From the NCBI GenBank assembly GCA_002408185.1, contig DHQV01000055.1, positions 166,270 to 179,021 on the forward strand: a stretch of DNA of 12,752 nucleotides, read 5' to 3'. The translations under genes and the position numbers were made by a program. Shown piece after piece: positions 1-6,069 of this stretch (position 1 is its first letter; the number at the start of each line of letters is the position of its first letter). Under the pieces are notes generated by a model. It made no database searches. It was not told the origin of the DNA and saw only the letters and a program-made list of their open reading frames with translations. The DNA comes from Deltaproteobacteria bacterium UBA5329 (GTDB lineage Bacteria; Desulfobacterota; Syntrophorhabdia; Syntrophorhabdales; Syntrophorhabdaceae).

Positions 1-337
1 TCATGCGTATAGCCGGGCCCGTGTAACGACTGTAGATACCCCGAGGCACTTTGGGCTTCTCGTGAAAACGGTGACCCCGGGCATAGCCCAAAAGGTCGAC
101 CAACCGGATATGGAGGGTGTTATCATCATTGCGGTTGAGTCAGGGTCTCCTGCGCATGCGGCCTTCCTCATGATCGACGATATCATACAGTTTGTCGACG
201 GCCGCAAGATCAGAGATGAAAAAGGATACCATTCTGCCGTGAAGAGATCGGACCCTGAAAAAGGCACATTGCTCATGGTAGACCGGGCTGGGTCTACGTT
301 TTTTGTTGTCTTAAGGGAAGACAACAAAAAACCGTAA
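1..337 (+). CDS. HtrA/Deg-type serine protease, C-terminal PDZ domain (5' truncated by window edge)
   Basis: The reading frame is open from base 2 to the TAA at 335-337, so this is the 3' end of a gene that begins outside the window. The about 111 visible residues form one PDZ domain. It opens with the carboxylate-binding-loop-like stretch FGLLVKTVTP, followed by GVIIIAVESGSPAHAA, DDIIQFVDGRKI and a final strand STFFVVLR. This order is typical of the second PDZ domain of periplasmic DegP/DegQ/HtrA proteases, which degrade or refold misfolded envelope proteins. The catalytic His-Asp-Ser domain would lie upstream and cannot be seen, so a non-protease PDZ protein is possible. The last codons lie inside a perfect 15-bp inverted repeat, listed separately. 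Confidence 0.82.
   Translation, partial: HAYSRARVTTVDTPRHFGLLVKTVTPGIAQKVDQPDMEGVIIIAVESGSPAHAAFLMIDDIIQFVDGRKIRDEKGYHSAVKRSDPEKGTLLMVDRAGSTFFVVLREDNKKP
298..332. repeat. Perfect 15-bp inverted repeat at the end of the PDZ gene
   Basis: Bases 298-312 (GTTTTTTGTTGTCTT) are the exact reverse complement of 318-332, separated by the 5-base loop AAGGG. The structure lies entirely within the last codons and ends just before the TAA at 335-337. It is AT-rich and has no U-tract after it on either strand, so it is not a standard rho-independent terminator. It could be a 3' mRNA stabiliser or a weak terminator whose T-run lies within the stem. Confidence 0.85.
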
Positions 338-364
338 GTCGTAAGATTTACGATCTCGTTCTTC

Positions 365-393
365 TTTACAATCCCCGATTTTAATCATATCTT
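365..393 (+). promoter_or_regulatory. Candidate sigma-70-type promoter for the EEP gene
   Basis: TTTACA at 365-370 (5 of 6 to TTGACA) is followed by a 17-base spacer and TATCTT at 388-393 (4 of 6 to TATAAT). Transcription would start near 400, which is the first base of the ATG of the next gene. That would explain why no Shine-Dalgarno sequence precedes the ATG. Confidence 0.4.
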
Positions 394-399
394 TAAGTT

Positions 400-1179
400 A
401 TGGTCGGTCCTATCAGGTTTTCAATCATGACGTACAATGTTCATAGCTGCATCGGGAATGACGGAAAGAACCTGCCGATGAGGATAGCGAAAATAATTGC
501 GGGAATGCGTCCCGATATAGTGGCGTTGCAGGAACTCGATGTTGGTTTGACGAGGACGGGATGCGTCGACCAGGCAGAACTCATTGCCTGTGAACTCGGC
601 ATGTACTTTCAGTTTCATCCGAGCCTGTGCATCCAGGATGGACGTTATGGGAACGCAATATTGAGCCGGTATCCCATTAGGCCGGTAAAAGCAGGCGGTC
701 TGCCGTCCCGAAGGAAGGAACCGCGCCGGGGCGCGCTCTGGGTCGAGATTGACCTTAAAGGGCACAGCATACAGGTAATAAATACCCACCTCGGGCTTAC
801 GCCCGTTCGGCGCAGGACGCAGTCCCAGATGCTGATGGGCCCTGAATGGCTCGGAAATGAAAAATGCAAGGCCCCCACGATCCTGTGCGGTGATATGAAC
901 GCGACCCAGGGTTCCTACGTCTACCATAATTTCTCGCAGAAACTGACCGATGCCCAGATGCTGCTCCCCGTAAGGACAAGAAAGAGACATACGTGGCCGA
1001 GCATAAGCCCATTTCTCCGCCTCGACCATGTTTTCGTTTCACAGGGAATCAGTGTCAGGACCTGCAGGATTCCCCGGTCCATGGATGCAAAAATGGCCTC
1101 GGACCACCTTCCACTCCTGGTAGAGGCGCAAATCCTGGACAGTACCGAGGCCTCCGGCAGTACCGCGACGCGCAGGTGA
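400..1179 (+). CDS. Endonuclease/exonuclease/phosphatase (EEP) fold hydrolase
   Basis: The 259-residue protein spans the whole EEP (DNase I-like) domain and has every family motif: MTYNVHS (N13), DIVALQE (E45, metal ligand), RYGNAILSRYP, NTHLG (catalytic H130), CGDMNA (D165, N167), RLDHVFVS (D209, H210) and ASDHLPL (D235, catalytic H236). These enzymes cleave phosphodiester or phosphomonoester bonds with Mg2+; members act on DNA, inositol phosphates or sphingomyelin, and the substrate here cannot be inferred. There is no signal peptide, so it is probably cytoplasmic. ATG 400 is chosen because the first beta strand (IRFSIMTYNVH) needs it. An in-frame TAA lies two codons upstream, and neither this ATG nor the alternative at 427 has a Shine-Dalgarno. 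The promoter geometry suggests a leaderless message. The tail after about residue 245 is unstructured. Confidence 0.93.
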   Translation: MVGPIRFSIMTYNVHSCIGNDGKNLPMRIAKIIAGMRPDIVALQELDVGLTRTGCVDQAELIACELGMYFQFHPSLCIQDGRYGNAILSRYPIRPVKAGGLPSRRKEPRRGALWVEIDLKGHSIQVINTHLGLTPVRRRTQSQMLMGPEWLGNEKCKAPTILCGDMNATQGSYVYHNFSQKLTDAQMLLPVRTRKRHTWPSISPFLRLDHVFVSQGISVRTCRIPRSMDAKMASDHLPLLVEAQILDSTEASGSTATRR

Positions 1180-1289
1180 TCTGGTTCACTTCAACATGAT
1201 GTGGCGAAATACCCCGTTTTCAAAAAAGCCTGCGGTACGCATGTGCTATAAGATCGGGAACTATCCGGTTTAAAAGACAATTGACCCGC

Positions 1290-1305
1290 TGGCATTTACC
1301 TTGCA
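1290..1305 (+). promoter_or_regulatory. Sigma-54 (-24/-12) promoter for the baeRF-dehydrogenase unit
   Basis: TGGCA at 1290-1294 and TTGCA at 1301-1305 place the invariant GG (1291-1292) and GC (1303-1304) exactly ten bases apart, as in the sigma-54 consensus TGGCAC-N5-TTGCA. Transcription would begin near 1316, leaving a leader of about 65 bases before the ATG at 1381. The 201-base gap between the EEP gene and this unit holds no convincing gene. Sigma-54 promoters need an AAA+ enhancer-binding activator; no activator gene or enhancer repeat was recognised in the window. Confidence 0.72.
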
Positions 1306-1380
1306 TTCCAACTTTTATGACAGGGGTACAGTGGCGGTCGGCCCTCTTGTCCTGTGCAAATCCGAGGATGGTGGTGGAAC

Positions 1381-2532
1381 ATGGACCTTCTTTCCAAAGT
1401 GCAACTGACCTTTTTATCCGAATACAGGGACGATGTGTGTATTTCGCTGTATATGCCCTCTTACCGGGCAAGTCCTGAAAAAAGGCAGAACCAGGTACGA
1501 TTCAAGAATCTCGTGCGCGAGGCCAGAGATGAACTTTCCCGAATCGGTTTGCGCGCGTCGGACGTCAATGAACTGTTGTCTGCAGCACGGCCCCTTTTTA
1601 GCGACATTTTCTGGTCATTTTTTCAAAGTGATGGTTTTTGTGTTTTTATATCACCAGGGGACTTCAGTTATTTCAGGGTACCGGTACGCTTCAGGGAAAG
1701 TGTGACCGTCATGGACCGTTATTACATAAAACCCCTGTTGGGGATGATCTATAATGACAACCGCTTCTTTATGATCTGTCTCGGCCTTGAAGGGCCAAAA
1801 CTGTATCAATGCACCCGTTTCAGCATTAATGAGCTTCCCATGGAAAAAGTACCGGAGAGTTTCAAGGAGGCAATAAAATACAGTATCATCGACCGGGAAC
1901 TTCAATTTCACACACGTGCGCCTTCATCGGGCGCGGGGGAACCGGGAGCATCTTTTTATAGCCAGGGCGGCGGAATGGATGGCAAGAAAAGGGACATCGT
2001 CGAATATTTCAAGAAGGTTGCTCACGGGGTGTCCGGTGTTATCGGAAAGGAGAATGCACCGCTCCTGCTCGTTGGTCTCGAGCAACATTTCGGAATCTAT
2101 AAAAAAGCAAACGGCTATTCATTCTTTATCGAAGACCAATATATATCGTTGAATCCCGACGATATGACCCGGGAAGAACTCCACGCAAAAGCCGTAGAAC
2201 TTATGGGCCCGTATCTTCTCGCAAACCGTAACCGGGCGATCGAAATGTACCATAACCTTGCAGGAACCGGAAAGACGACGGCGGACGCCGAGTTCGTTCT
2301 GCCCTTTGCCTTTGAGGGCCGCGTCGATACCCTTTTTATTGCACCGGAGATGGAAAAGTGGGGAACTTTCGATGCTGACTCACGAAAGGTGTCTGTCCAT
2401 ACGCAATCCGAGAAGAACGACCAGGACCTTCTCGATCTTGCAGCTCTGTATACGCATCTCAACGGAGGCGTCATTTATGAAGTTACCCCCGAGGCCGATG
2501 TGCCGTCACCGGCGGCGCTGCTTCGTTACTAA
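1381..2532 (+). CDS. baeRF-like protein (bacterial homologue of archaeo-eukaryotic release factor aRF1/eRF1)
   Basis: A 383-residue soluble protein. The N-terminal part CISLYMPSYRASPE, with a helix carrying QVRFKNLVREARDEL, then SDGFCVFISP, YFRVPVRF and YIKPLLGMI, matches the pattern I know for bacterial release-factor-like (baeRF) proteins of the family 3/7 type. The C-terminal part is also typical: the middle-domain strand APLLLVGLEQHFGIYKK, then RVDTLFIAP, and the tail LNGGVIYEV...AALLRY. Proteins of this group are proposed to act on ribosomes or stalled peptidyl-tRNA, but few have been tested. ATG 1381 has GGTGGA two bases upstream; an in-frame ATG at 1354 adds MQIRGWWWN and lacks a ribosome binding site. 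The dehydrogenase gene follows after 33 bases, so the two are probably co-transcribed from the sigma-54 promoter. The exact baeRF subfamily is uncertain. Confidence 0.85.
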   Translation: MDLLSKVQLTFLSEYRDDVCISLYMPSYRASPEKRQNQVRFKNLVREARDELSRIGLRASDVNELLSAARPLFSDIFWSFFQSDGFCVFISPGDFSYFRVPVRFRESVTVMDRYYIKPLLGMIYNDNRFFMICLGLEGPKLYQCTRFSINELPMEKVPESFKEAIKYSIIDRELQFHTRAPSSGAGEPGASFYSQGGGMDGKKRDIVEYFKKVAHGVSGVIGKENAPLLLVGLEQHFGIYKKANGYSFFIEDQYISLNPDDMTREELHAKAVELMGPYLLANRNRAIEMYHNLAGTGKTTADAEFVLPFAFEGRVDTLFIAPEMEKWGTFDADSRKVSVHTQSEKNDQDLLDLAALYTHLNGGVIYEVTPEADVPSPAALLRY

Positions 2533-2565
2533 TCCGGTAGGGGTGCGGCCCGCAAGGTACAAAGT

Positions 2566-3510
2566 ATGAAAGTAGGAATTGTCGGGACAGGTTTTGTCGG
2601 TTCAACCACGGCGTACACACTTGTCATGAAGGGCCTTGGGACGGAGATCGTGCTTATTGACAAGAATACCGCCCGTGCCGCGGCCGAAGCCTCTGACATA
2701 CGCCATGCCATTCCGTTCGGACATTCGGTCAATATCCGGCAGGGTGATTATCCCGACCTCGCGGGATGCTCGGCGGTAATAGTAGCGGCTGGAAAAAGCA
2801 GGGCGGCGGGGCAGTCGCGCCTTGAACTCGCCCTCGAGAATGCTGCCATCTTCCGGGAAGTGATCCCGGCGATCATCGAGCATTCCCCATGCTCCGTGCT
2901 TATCATTACCACGAATCCGGTCGATATCATGACCCATGTTGCGACACGGATCGCTGTTAACCTCGATGTGCCTACGGGGCTTGTGGTCGGGACGGGAACG
3001 GCCCTGGATACAGCCCGTTTCCGGACCTTGCTGGGAGATTTCCTCGACATTGATAGCAGTCATGTCCACGCGTATGTCCTCGGAGAGCACGGCGACTCCG
3101 AGGTAATGGCCTGGTCCCTGGCACGGGTTGGAGGACTTTCGATCGGCGAGGTATGCGCATTTCTTGACAAGGAATTTGACGATAGCCTGAAGAAAAGGAT
3201 AAATGACGACGTCCGCCATGCCGGCCGCGACATAATATCAGGAAAGGGAGCAACCTATTATGGGATTGGAAGCATCCTCGCCCATATTATCGATGTCATC
3301 ATCCACGACCACAGGGCGATCCTTACGGTCAGCACGTTCGTCCACGACTGCGAAGGTGTCCGTGATGTCACCCTTTCGCTTCCCCACATTCTAGGCGGAC
3401 GCGGGATCATTGCCAGGCTTCCCCTGCCGCTCGACGCTGCCGAAAGGTCGGAGCTCCGAAAAAGTGCAGAGATACTGCGCAAGGCAACCGATGCCCTGAG
3501 TTTTTCGTAA
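2566..3510 (+). CDS. NAD-dependent L-lactate/malate dehydrogenase family protein
   Basis: The 314 residues are full length for the LDH/MDH family. Visible elements are the Rossmann loop GTGFVG (7-12), the acidic D32 that binds the NAD ribose, the active-site loop AAGKSRAAGQSR (74-85), TTNPVD (116-120), LDTARFR (D148, R151), GEHGDS (catalytic H175) and GATYYGIG (229-236). GTGTALDTARFR, GEHGDSE and GATYYG resemble lactate dehydrogenase. However, the residue aligned with the lactate-specific Gln102 is Arg79, which is the malate-dehydrogenase state, and the usual Pro after it is Ala. So the substrate (pyruvate/lactate or oxaloacetate/malate) is open and the symbol is left blank. The start has AAGGT eight bases upstream. 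It is the second gene of a probable two-gene unit and would make the enzyme soluble and cytoplasmic. Confidence 0.93.
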   Translation: MKVGIVGTGFVGSTTAYTLVMKGLGTEIVLIDKNTARAAAEASDIRHAIPFGHSVNIRQGDYPDLAGCSAVIVAAGKSRAAGQSRLELALENAAIFREVIPAIIEHSPCSVLIITTNPVDIMTHVATRIAVNLDVPTGLVVGTGTALDTARFRTLLGDFLDIDSSHVHAYVLGEHGDSEVMAWSLARVGGLSIGEVCAFLDKEFDDSLKKRINDDVRHAGRDIISGKGATYYGIGSILAHIIDVIIHDHRAILTVSTFVHDCEGVRDVTLSLPHILGGRGIIARLPLPLDAAERSELRKSAEILRKATDALSFS

Positions 3511-3536
3511 AGCCAAACCATATATAATTCGCCATC

Positions 3537-3642
3537 CTGCGGGCCGTGTTCTGCCGGGCCTTCACGAAATTCCGCAGCAGCAAAAAGGGCTGGTGTTAGT
3601 CGGTCGTGGGAGGGTTTTTGGCGTAAGCCAACTCCCGTTTTC
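3537..3642 (+). terminator. Structured region after the dehydrogenase, terminator-like hairpin at 3608-3636
   Basis: GGGAG at 3608-3612 pairs with CTCCC at 3632-3636. Inside it TTGGC (3618-3622) pairs with GCCAA (3627-3631) around a GTAA tetraloop, leaving a five-base bulge GGTTT. The sequence after the stem is GTTTTCCTTT, a broken U-tract, so this may end the baeRF-dehydrogenase message. Just upstream, CTGCGG near 3537 can pair with CCGCAG near 3580, with an inner CGTG/CACG. The 244-base gap before TerC holds no gene. I looked for the manganese riboswitch often found before TerC genes and did not find its conserved GGGGAGUA. Confidence 0.45.
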
Positions 3643-3704
3643 CTTTCCCCGTTTCAGGAAAATACGAAATCCAATTCAGGAATCTCCCGATTGTTGGGAA
3701 ACTG

Positions 3705-3733
3705 TTGAAGTTCTAAACTAGCATCAGGATAAA
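3705..3733 (+). promoter_or_regulatory. Candidate promoter for the TerC-family gene
   Basis: TTGAAG (3705-3710; 4 of 6) and GATAAA (3728-3733; 4 of 6) are separated by 17 bases. The start of transcription would be near 3740, giving a leader of about 15 bases with the GGGAGG ribosome binding site. This is a consensus match only. Confidence 0.3.
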
Positions 3734-3754
3734 CGACAAACCCGGGAGGACACC

Positions 3755-4516
3755 ATGGATTTTTCACACATTTTTTCAAACATGATGAGCGCATCCTTTC
3801 TCTTCGCTCTCCTCAATATTATCTTCATCAATATCATTCTCTCCGGAGACAACGCGGTCGTCATCGCGATGGCCGTCCGGTCGCTTCCGGATAAGCAGAG
3901 GCAGCAGGGGATCATCTGGGGCACGGCAGGCGCCGTGATATTAAGGATCGGTCTCACCTTTGTTGCAGCCAAGCTTCTCGAGGTGCCCTTCGTAAAACTC
4001 CTGGGCGGCGTGCTTATACTGTGGATCGCCTTCAAACTTCTCCTCGGCGATTCCGACGAAGGCAAGGAAAAGCAGATCAACGGGTTGATGCAGGCAATAG
4101 GCACTATCCTGATGGCCGACTTAGTCATGAGCCTCGACAATGTGCTCGGTGTGGCGGGAGCATCGAACGGTAATATGCTTCTCCTTCTCATCGGGCTTGC
4201 CACAAGCATACCGATCGTCGTGTTCGCCAGCAAGCTCATTACCCGGCTGATGGACAGGTTCCCCATAATAGTCGTCCTTGGTGCTGCGATACTTGGCAGG
4301 GTGGCTGGCGAGATGATCGCAACCGATCCGTGGATGGCTCGCACTCTCCACAATCCGGGGCATCTCGTGGCATATTCCATTCAGGCAGCGCTTGCGGTAG
4401 GTGTCGTGGTTGCCGCGAAGCTGTGGGTCAGGCACCATGCACCGCAGCCTGCGATGGTACCGGCCGGAGAGATTGCCGGGAATCCCTTCTCAGTGGAAGG
4501 CTGGGACATTCTGTAA
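3755..4516 (+). CDS. TerC-family integral membrane protein (YkoY/YjbE type)
   Basis: A 253-residue, strongly hydrophobic protein with about seven predicted membrane segments. It carries the two pseudo-repeat signatures of TerC proteins: LSGDNAVVIAMA (29-40, D32 and N33) and MSLDNVLGVAGAS (125-137, D128 and N129). The acidic and Asn residues of these motifs are thought to form a metal-transport site. Characterised relatives of this short type export manganese and supply metal to exported enzymes; other TerC members are linked to tellurite resistance. A cytoplasmic loop (about 99-110, GDSDEGKEKQ) separates the halves. The start ATG has a strong GGGAGG site five bases upstream. The gene stands alone between an upstream structured gap and a perfect terminator, so it is probably monocistronic. 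Confidence 0.93.
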   Translation: MDFSHIFSNMMSASFLFALLNIIFINIILSGDNAVVIAMAVRSLPDKQRQQGIIWGTAGAVILRIGLTFVAAKLLEVPFVKLLGGVLILWIAFKLLLGDSDEGKEKQINGLMQAIGTILMADLVMSLDNVLGVAGASNGNMLLLLIGLATSIPIVVFASKLITRLMDRFPIIVVLGAAILGRVAGEMIATDPWMARTLHNPGHLVAYSIQAALAVGVVVAAKLWVRHHAPQPAMVPAGEIAGNPFSVEGWDIL

Positions 4517-4539
4517 AAAGAGCGGACAAAAAATATGTC

Positions 4540-4569
4540 AGGGGGCCCTTTCGAAAGGGCCCTTTTTTT
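4540..4569 (+). terminator. Rho-independent terminator after the TerC-family gene
   Basis: GGGCCCTTT at 4543-4551 and AAAGGGCCC at 4554-4562 are exact complements, and seven T residues (4563-4569) follow. It lies 24 bases after the stop codon. Confidence 0.95.
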
Positions 4570-4572
4570 AAT

Positions 4573-4601
4573 TTGATACTTTGTCTGACATATGATATCT
4601 C
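4573..4601 (+). promoter_or_regulatory. Weak candidate promoter for the lysine-rich protein gene
   Basis: TTGATA at 4573-4578 (5 of 6) is followed by 17 bases and TATCTC at 4596-4601 (3 of 6). It lies directly behind the preceding terminator, so a new promoter is needed hereabouts. The -10 match is poor. Confidence 0.3.
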
Positions 4602-4650
4602 ATACGAGAAGTTCCAAAAATACATTCCCAAATTCTAGGAGGAGTAAGTT

Positions 4651-4917
4651 ATGAAAAGATTTTGCACCGTTATGTTCGTGTTGTTCGCCGCATTTGCCTT
4701 TGCATGCGTTTCTTTCGCAGCCCCCGAGGGCAAGATCAAGACAGAGACTGCCCCGGTAAAAGATGACAAAGCGGCCGTCAAAGACGTAAAAGAGCCGAAG
4801 AAAGTCGACAAGACAAAAGCGGCAGAACCGAAGAAGGAAGAAAAAAAGGACCCGAAAGATGCAAATAAGGGCAAAAAAGTAGAGAAAAAAGAAGAGCCCA
4901 AGAAAGGCGACAAGTAA
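4651..4917 (+). CDS. Small exported lysine-rich, charged low-complexity protein
   Basis: The protein has 88 residues. Residues 1-23 form a Sec signal peptide (MKRF, a hydrophobic core, then SFA before APEG), so it should be secreted or periplasmic. The predicted mature chain of 65 residues has 23 Lys and 16 Asp/Glu, many Ala and Pro, and no aromatic residue or cysteine. It contains repeated units of the KEPKK, EPKKEEKK and EEPKK kind. It is likely to be disordered. AGGAGG lies eight bases before the ATG, and a good terminator follows, so this is a real, self-contained gene despite its odd composition. I do not recognise a family; similar Lys/Glu/Pro-rich exported proteins are common in related bacteria without known function. 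Confidence 0.87.
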   Translation: MKRFCTVMFVLFAAFAFACVSFAAPEGKIKTETAPVKDDKAAVKDVKEPKKVDKTKAAEPKKEEKKDPKDANKGKKVEKKEEPKKGDK

Positions 4918-4935
4918 CAGTACGATAACACGATG

Positions 4936-4967
4936 GGGCAGACCCGCCAGACGGATCTGCCCTTTTT
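4936..4967 (+). terminator. Rho-independent terminator after the lysine-rich protein gene
   Basis: GGGCAGA (4936-4942) pairs with TCTGCCC (4956-4962), with an inner CCG/CGG pairing (4944-4946 with 4952-4954). Five T residues follow at 4963-4967. It ends the monocistronic unit 18 bases after its stop codon. Confidence 0.9.
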
Positions 4968-5021
4968 CTGTCTCATAAACCGGCAATAGACCGCCGTGCA
5001 GCCGTTTCTTTAAGCGCCCAT

Positions 5022-5564
5022 CTACAGACCTTCTGGAAGCTTGGAGGCCATCGATGTTTTTCGGTCCAGTCTGCGTCCATCTACGATAAAAGTGCCATCG
5101 CCGACGGCGTGGATAGTTCGTTTTTCTTTGCGCGAGCCGTCAAAGTATGCCGCTGCGGCCTCGAGAACGACAATGTTGTATTTCTTGATGATGTCGACGA
5201 CCCTGCACTCGATATTGGCGAGGCATTCTTTTATCAAGGGCGTCTTTACTATTCTCCCTTTTACGGGAGTCAGCTTGAATTTGACAAATTTGTCCGTGTC
5301 AGCGCCGGAGCATGTTCCTATTCCCACGACTTTATCGAGCATATCGACCGTGGGGATCGAAATGACACACTCCTTTGTTTTCCGAAGCGCCACAAATGAA
5401 TAATTCCATTTCCCCGTGGTTATGGCAAAGACCGGCGTGAAATCCAATACCATTGTCCATGAGATCGTCATGATATTGTCCTTCTTTCCGTCATTCGTCG
5501 TAACAAGGACAACGGGCCCCGGTTCCAACAACGTAAAGGCTTTATTGATGGCTAATTCTTCCAT
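5022..5564 (-). CDS. Flavoredoxin-like flavin reductase (FMN-binding split barrel)
   Basis: A 180-residue protein of the usual length for the flavin reductase-like family. The pattern PGPVVLVTT...NIMTISWTMVLDFTPVFAITTGKWNYSF, followed by ECVISIP and GTCSGADTDKF, is characteristic of flavoredoxins, small FMN proteins that pass electrons in anaerobes such as sulphate reducers. The central segment VKTPLIKECLANIECRVVD is also typical of the fold. There is no signal peptide, so it is cytoplasmic. The gene is alone and points toward the convergent lysine-rich gene. A G-rich stretch (GGGGGG, ending nine bases before the ATG) may serve as ribosome binding site. The physiological electron donor and acceptor cannot be told from sequence. 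Confidence 0.9.
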   Translation of the reverse strand: MEELAINKAFTLLEPGPVVLVTTNDGKKDNIMTISWTMVLDFTPVFAITTGKWNYSFVALRKTKECVISIPTVDMLDKVVGIGTCSGADTDKFVKFKLTPVKGRIVKTPLIKECLANIECRVVDIIKKYNIVVLEAAAAYFDGSRKEKRTIHAVGDGTFIVDGRRLDRKTSMASKLPEGL

Positions 5565-5697
5565 AGGAGCATCCCCCCGTTTTTTTTTGAGTACCTATCT
5601 ATCTATTAGTTAAAGATAACCAGCCATCCTTTGCTTTTCCACAGTTCAGGTCTTCAAAAGAGTGAAAACAATTCTCAAAGAAACGAACAGATTTGTT

Positions 5698-5726
5698 TTG
5701 AGTTTTAAGGAGGTATATGTTATAAA
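5698..5726 (+). promoter_or_regulatory. Promoter of the tRNA-Lys gene
   Basis: TTGAGT at 5698-5703 (4 of 6) and TATAAA at 5721-5726 (5 of 6) are separated by exactly 17 bases. Transcription would begin near 5733, a few bases before the tRNA 5' end at 5737. Confidence 0.6.
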
Positions 5727-5736
5727 AAAATCCCGT

Positions 5737-5810
5737 GGGCCGTTAGCTCAGTCCGGTAGAGCAGTTGACTCTTAATCAATTGGTCCAAGGTTCGAATCCT
5801 TGACGGCCCA
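5737..5810 (+). tRNA. tRNA-Lys (anticodon CTT)
   Basis: A complete cloverleaf can be folded by hand. The acceptor GGGCCGT (5737-5743) pairs with ACGGCCC (5803-5809), and the discriminator is A5810. The D arm is GCTC/GAGC. The anticodon stem GTTGA/TCAAT holds the loop CTCTTAA with anticodon CTT (5771-5773), and the T arm CAAGG/CCTTG holds the loop TTCGAAT. The CCA end is not encoded. The gene is single, with its own promoter. No integrase or duplicated 3' end was seen nearby, so there is no sign of its use as an integration site in this window. Confidence 0.97.
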
Positions 5811-6069
5811 ATGGTTTACAAGCGGTACCGGCGCTAGTTATACCAAATATTATACACCCTCATTTTTCACCTTAACGTAGTCCGATTAAAAAACCGGTGC
5901 AGGATCACGAGTATCGTGAAAAGAGGCCCGAGATTGTCGAGGTGGAACATCCGCTGGACTTTTTTGGCTTCGGACTGCCGGGGGTCGCCTCTAAAGGCAT
6001 GCTAATCAAGTTTTTAGCACACCCTGCCTGCGACCTCAAGGTTCAATAGTGGATCTTAACGCTCTCTAT
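5811..6069. other. Gene-poor gap after tRNA-Lys
   Basis: No convincing gene is visible. A frame open from the GTG at 5898 to a TAG near 6048 could encode about 50 residues (VQDHEYREKRPEIVEVEH...), but it has no ribosome binding site and no recognisable domain. A TTTACA near 5815 with TATACC 18 bases later is a weak promoter-like pair that could serve a small RNA or that ORF. No terminator for the tRNA transcript was found. Confidence 0.4.

Noticed and set aside
421..1029. Minus-strand ORF of 202 residues
   Set aside because: It is the shadow of the EEP gene, whose catalytic motifs are all on the plus strand.
2602..3219. Minus-strand ORF of 205 residues
   Set aside because: It is antisense to the dehydrogenase gene and shows no family motif.
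3511..3754. Manganese (yybP-ykoY) riboswitch before the TerC-family gene
   Set aside because: The conserved GGGGAGUA core and its 3' partner could not be found; GGGAG at 3608 is part of a simple hairpin.
5585..5610. Short TATC repeat and poly-T run upstream of the flavoredoxin gene
   Set aside because: There are only about three repeat units, with no sign of a phase-variation design.
5737..5810. tRNA-Lys as an attachment site of a genomic island
   Set aside because: No integrase gene and no repeat of the tRNA 3' end were seen in the window.
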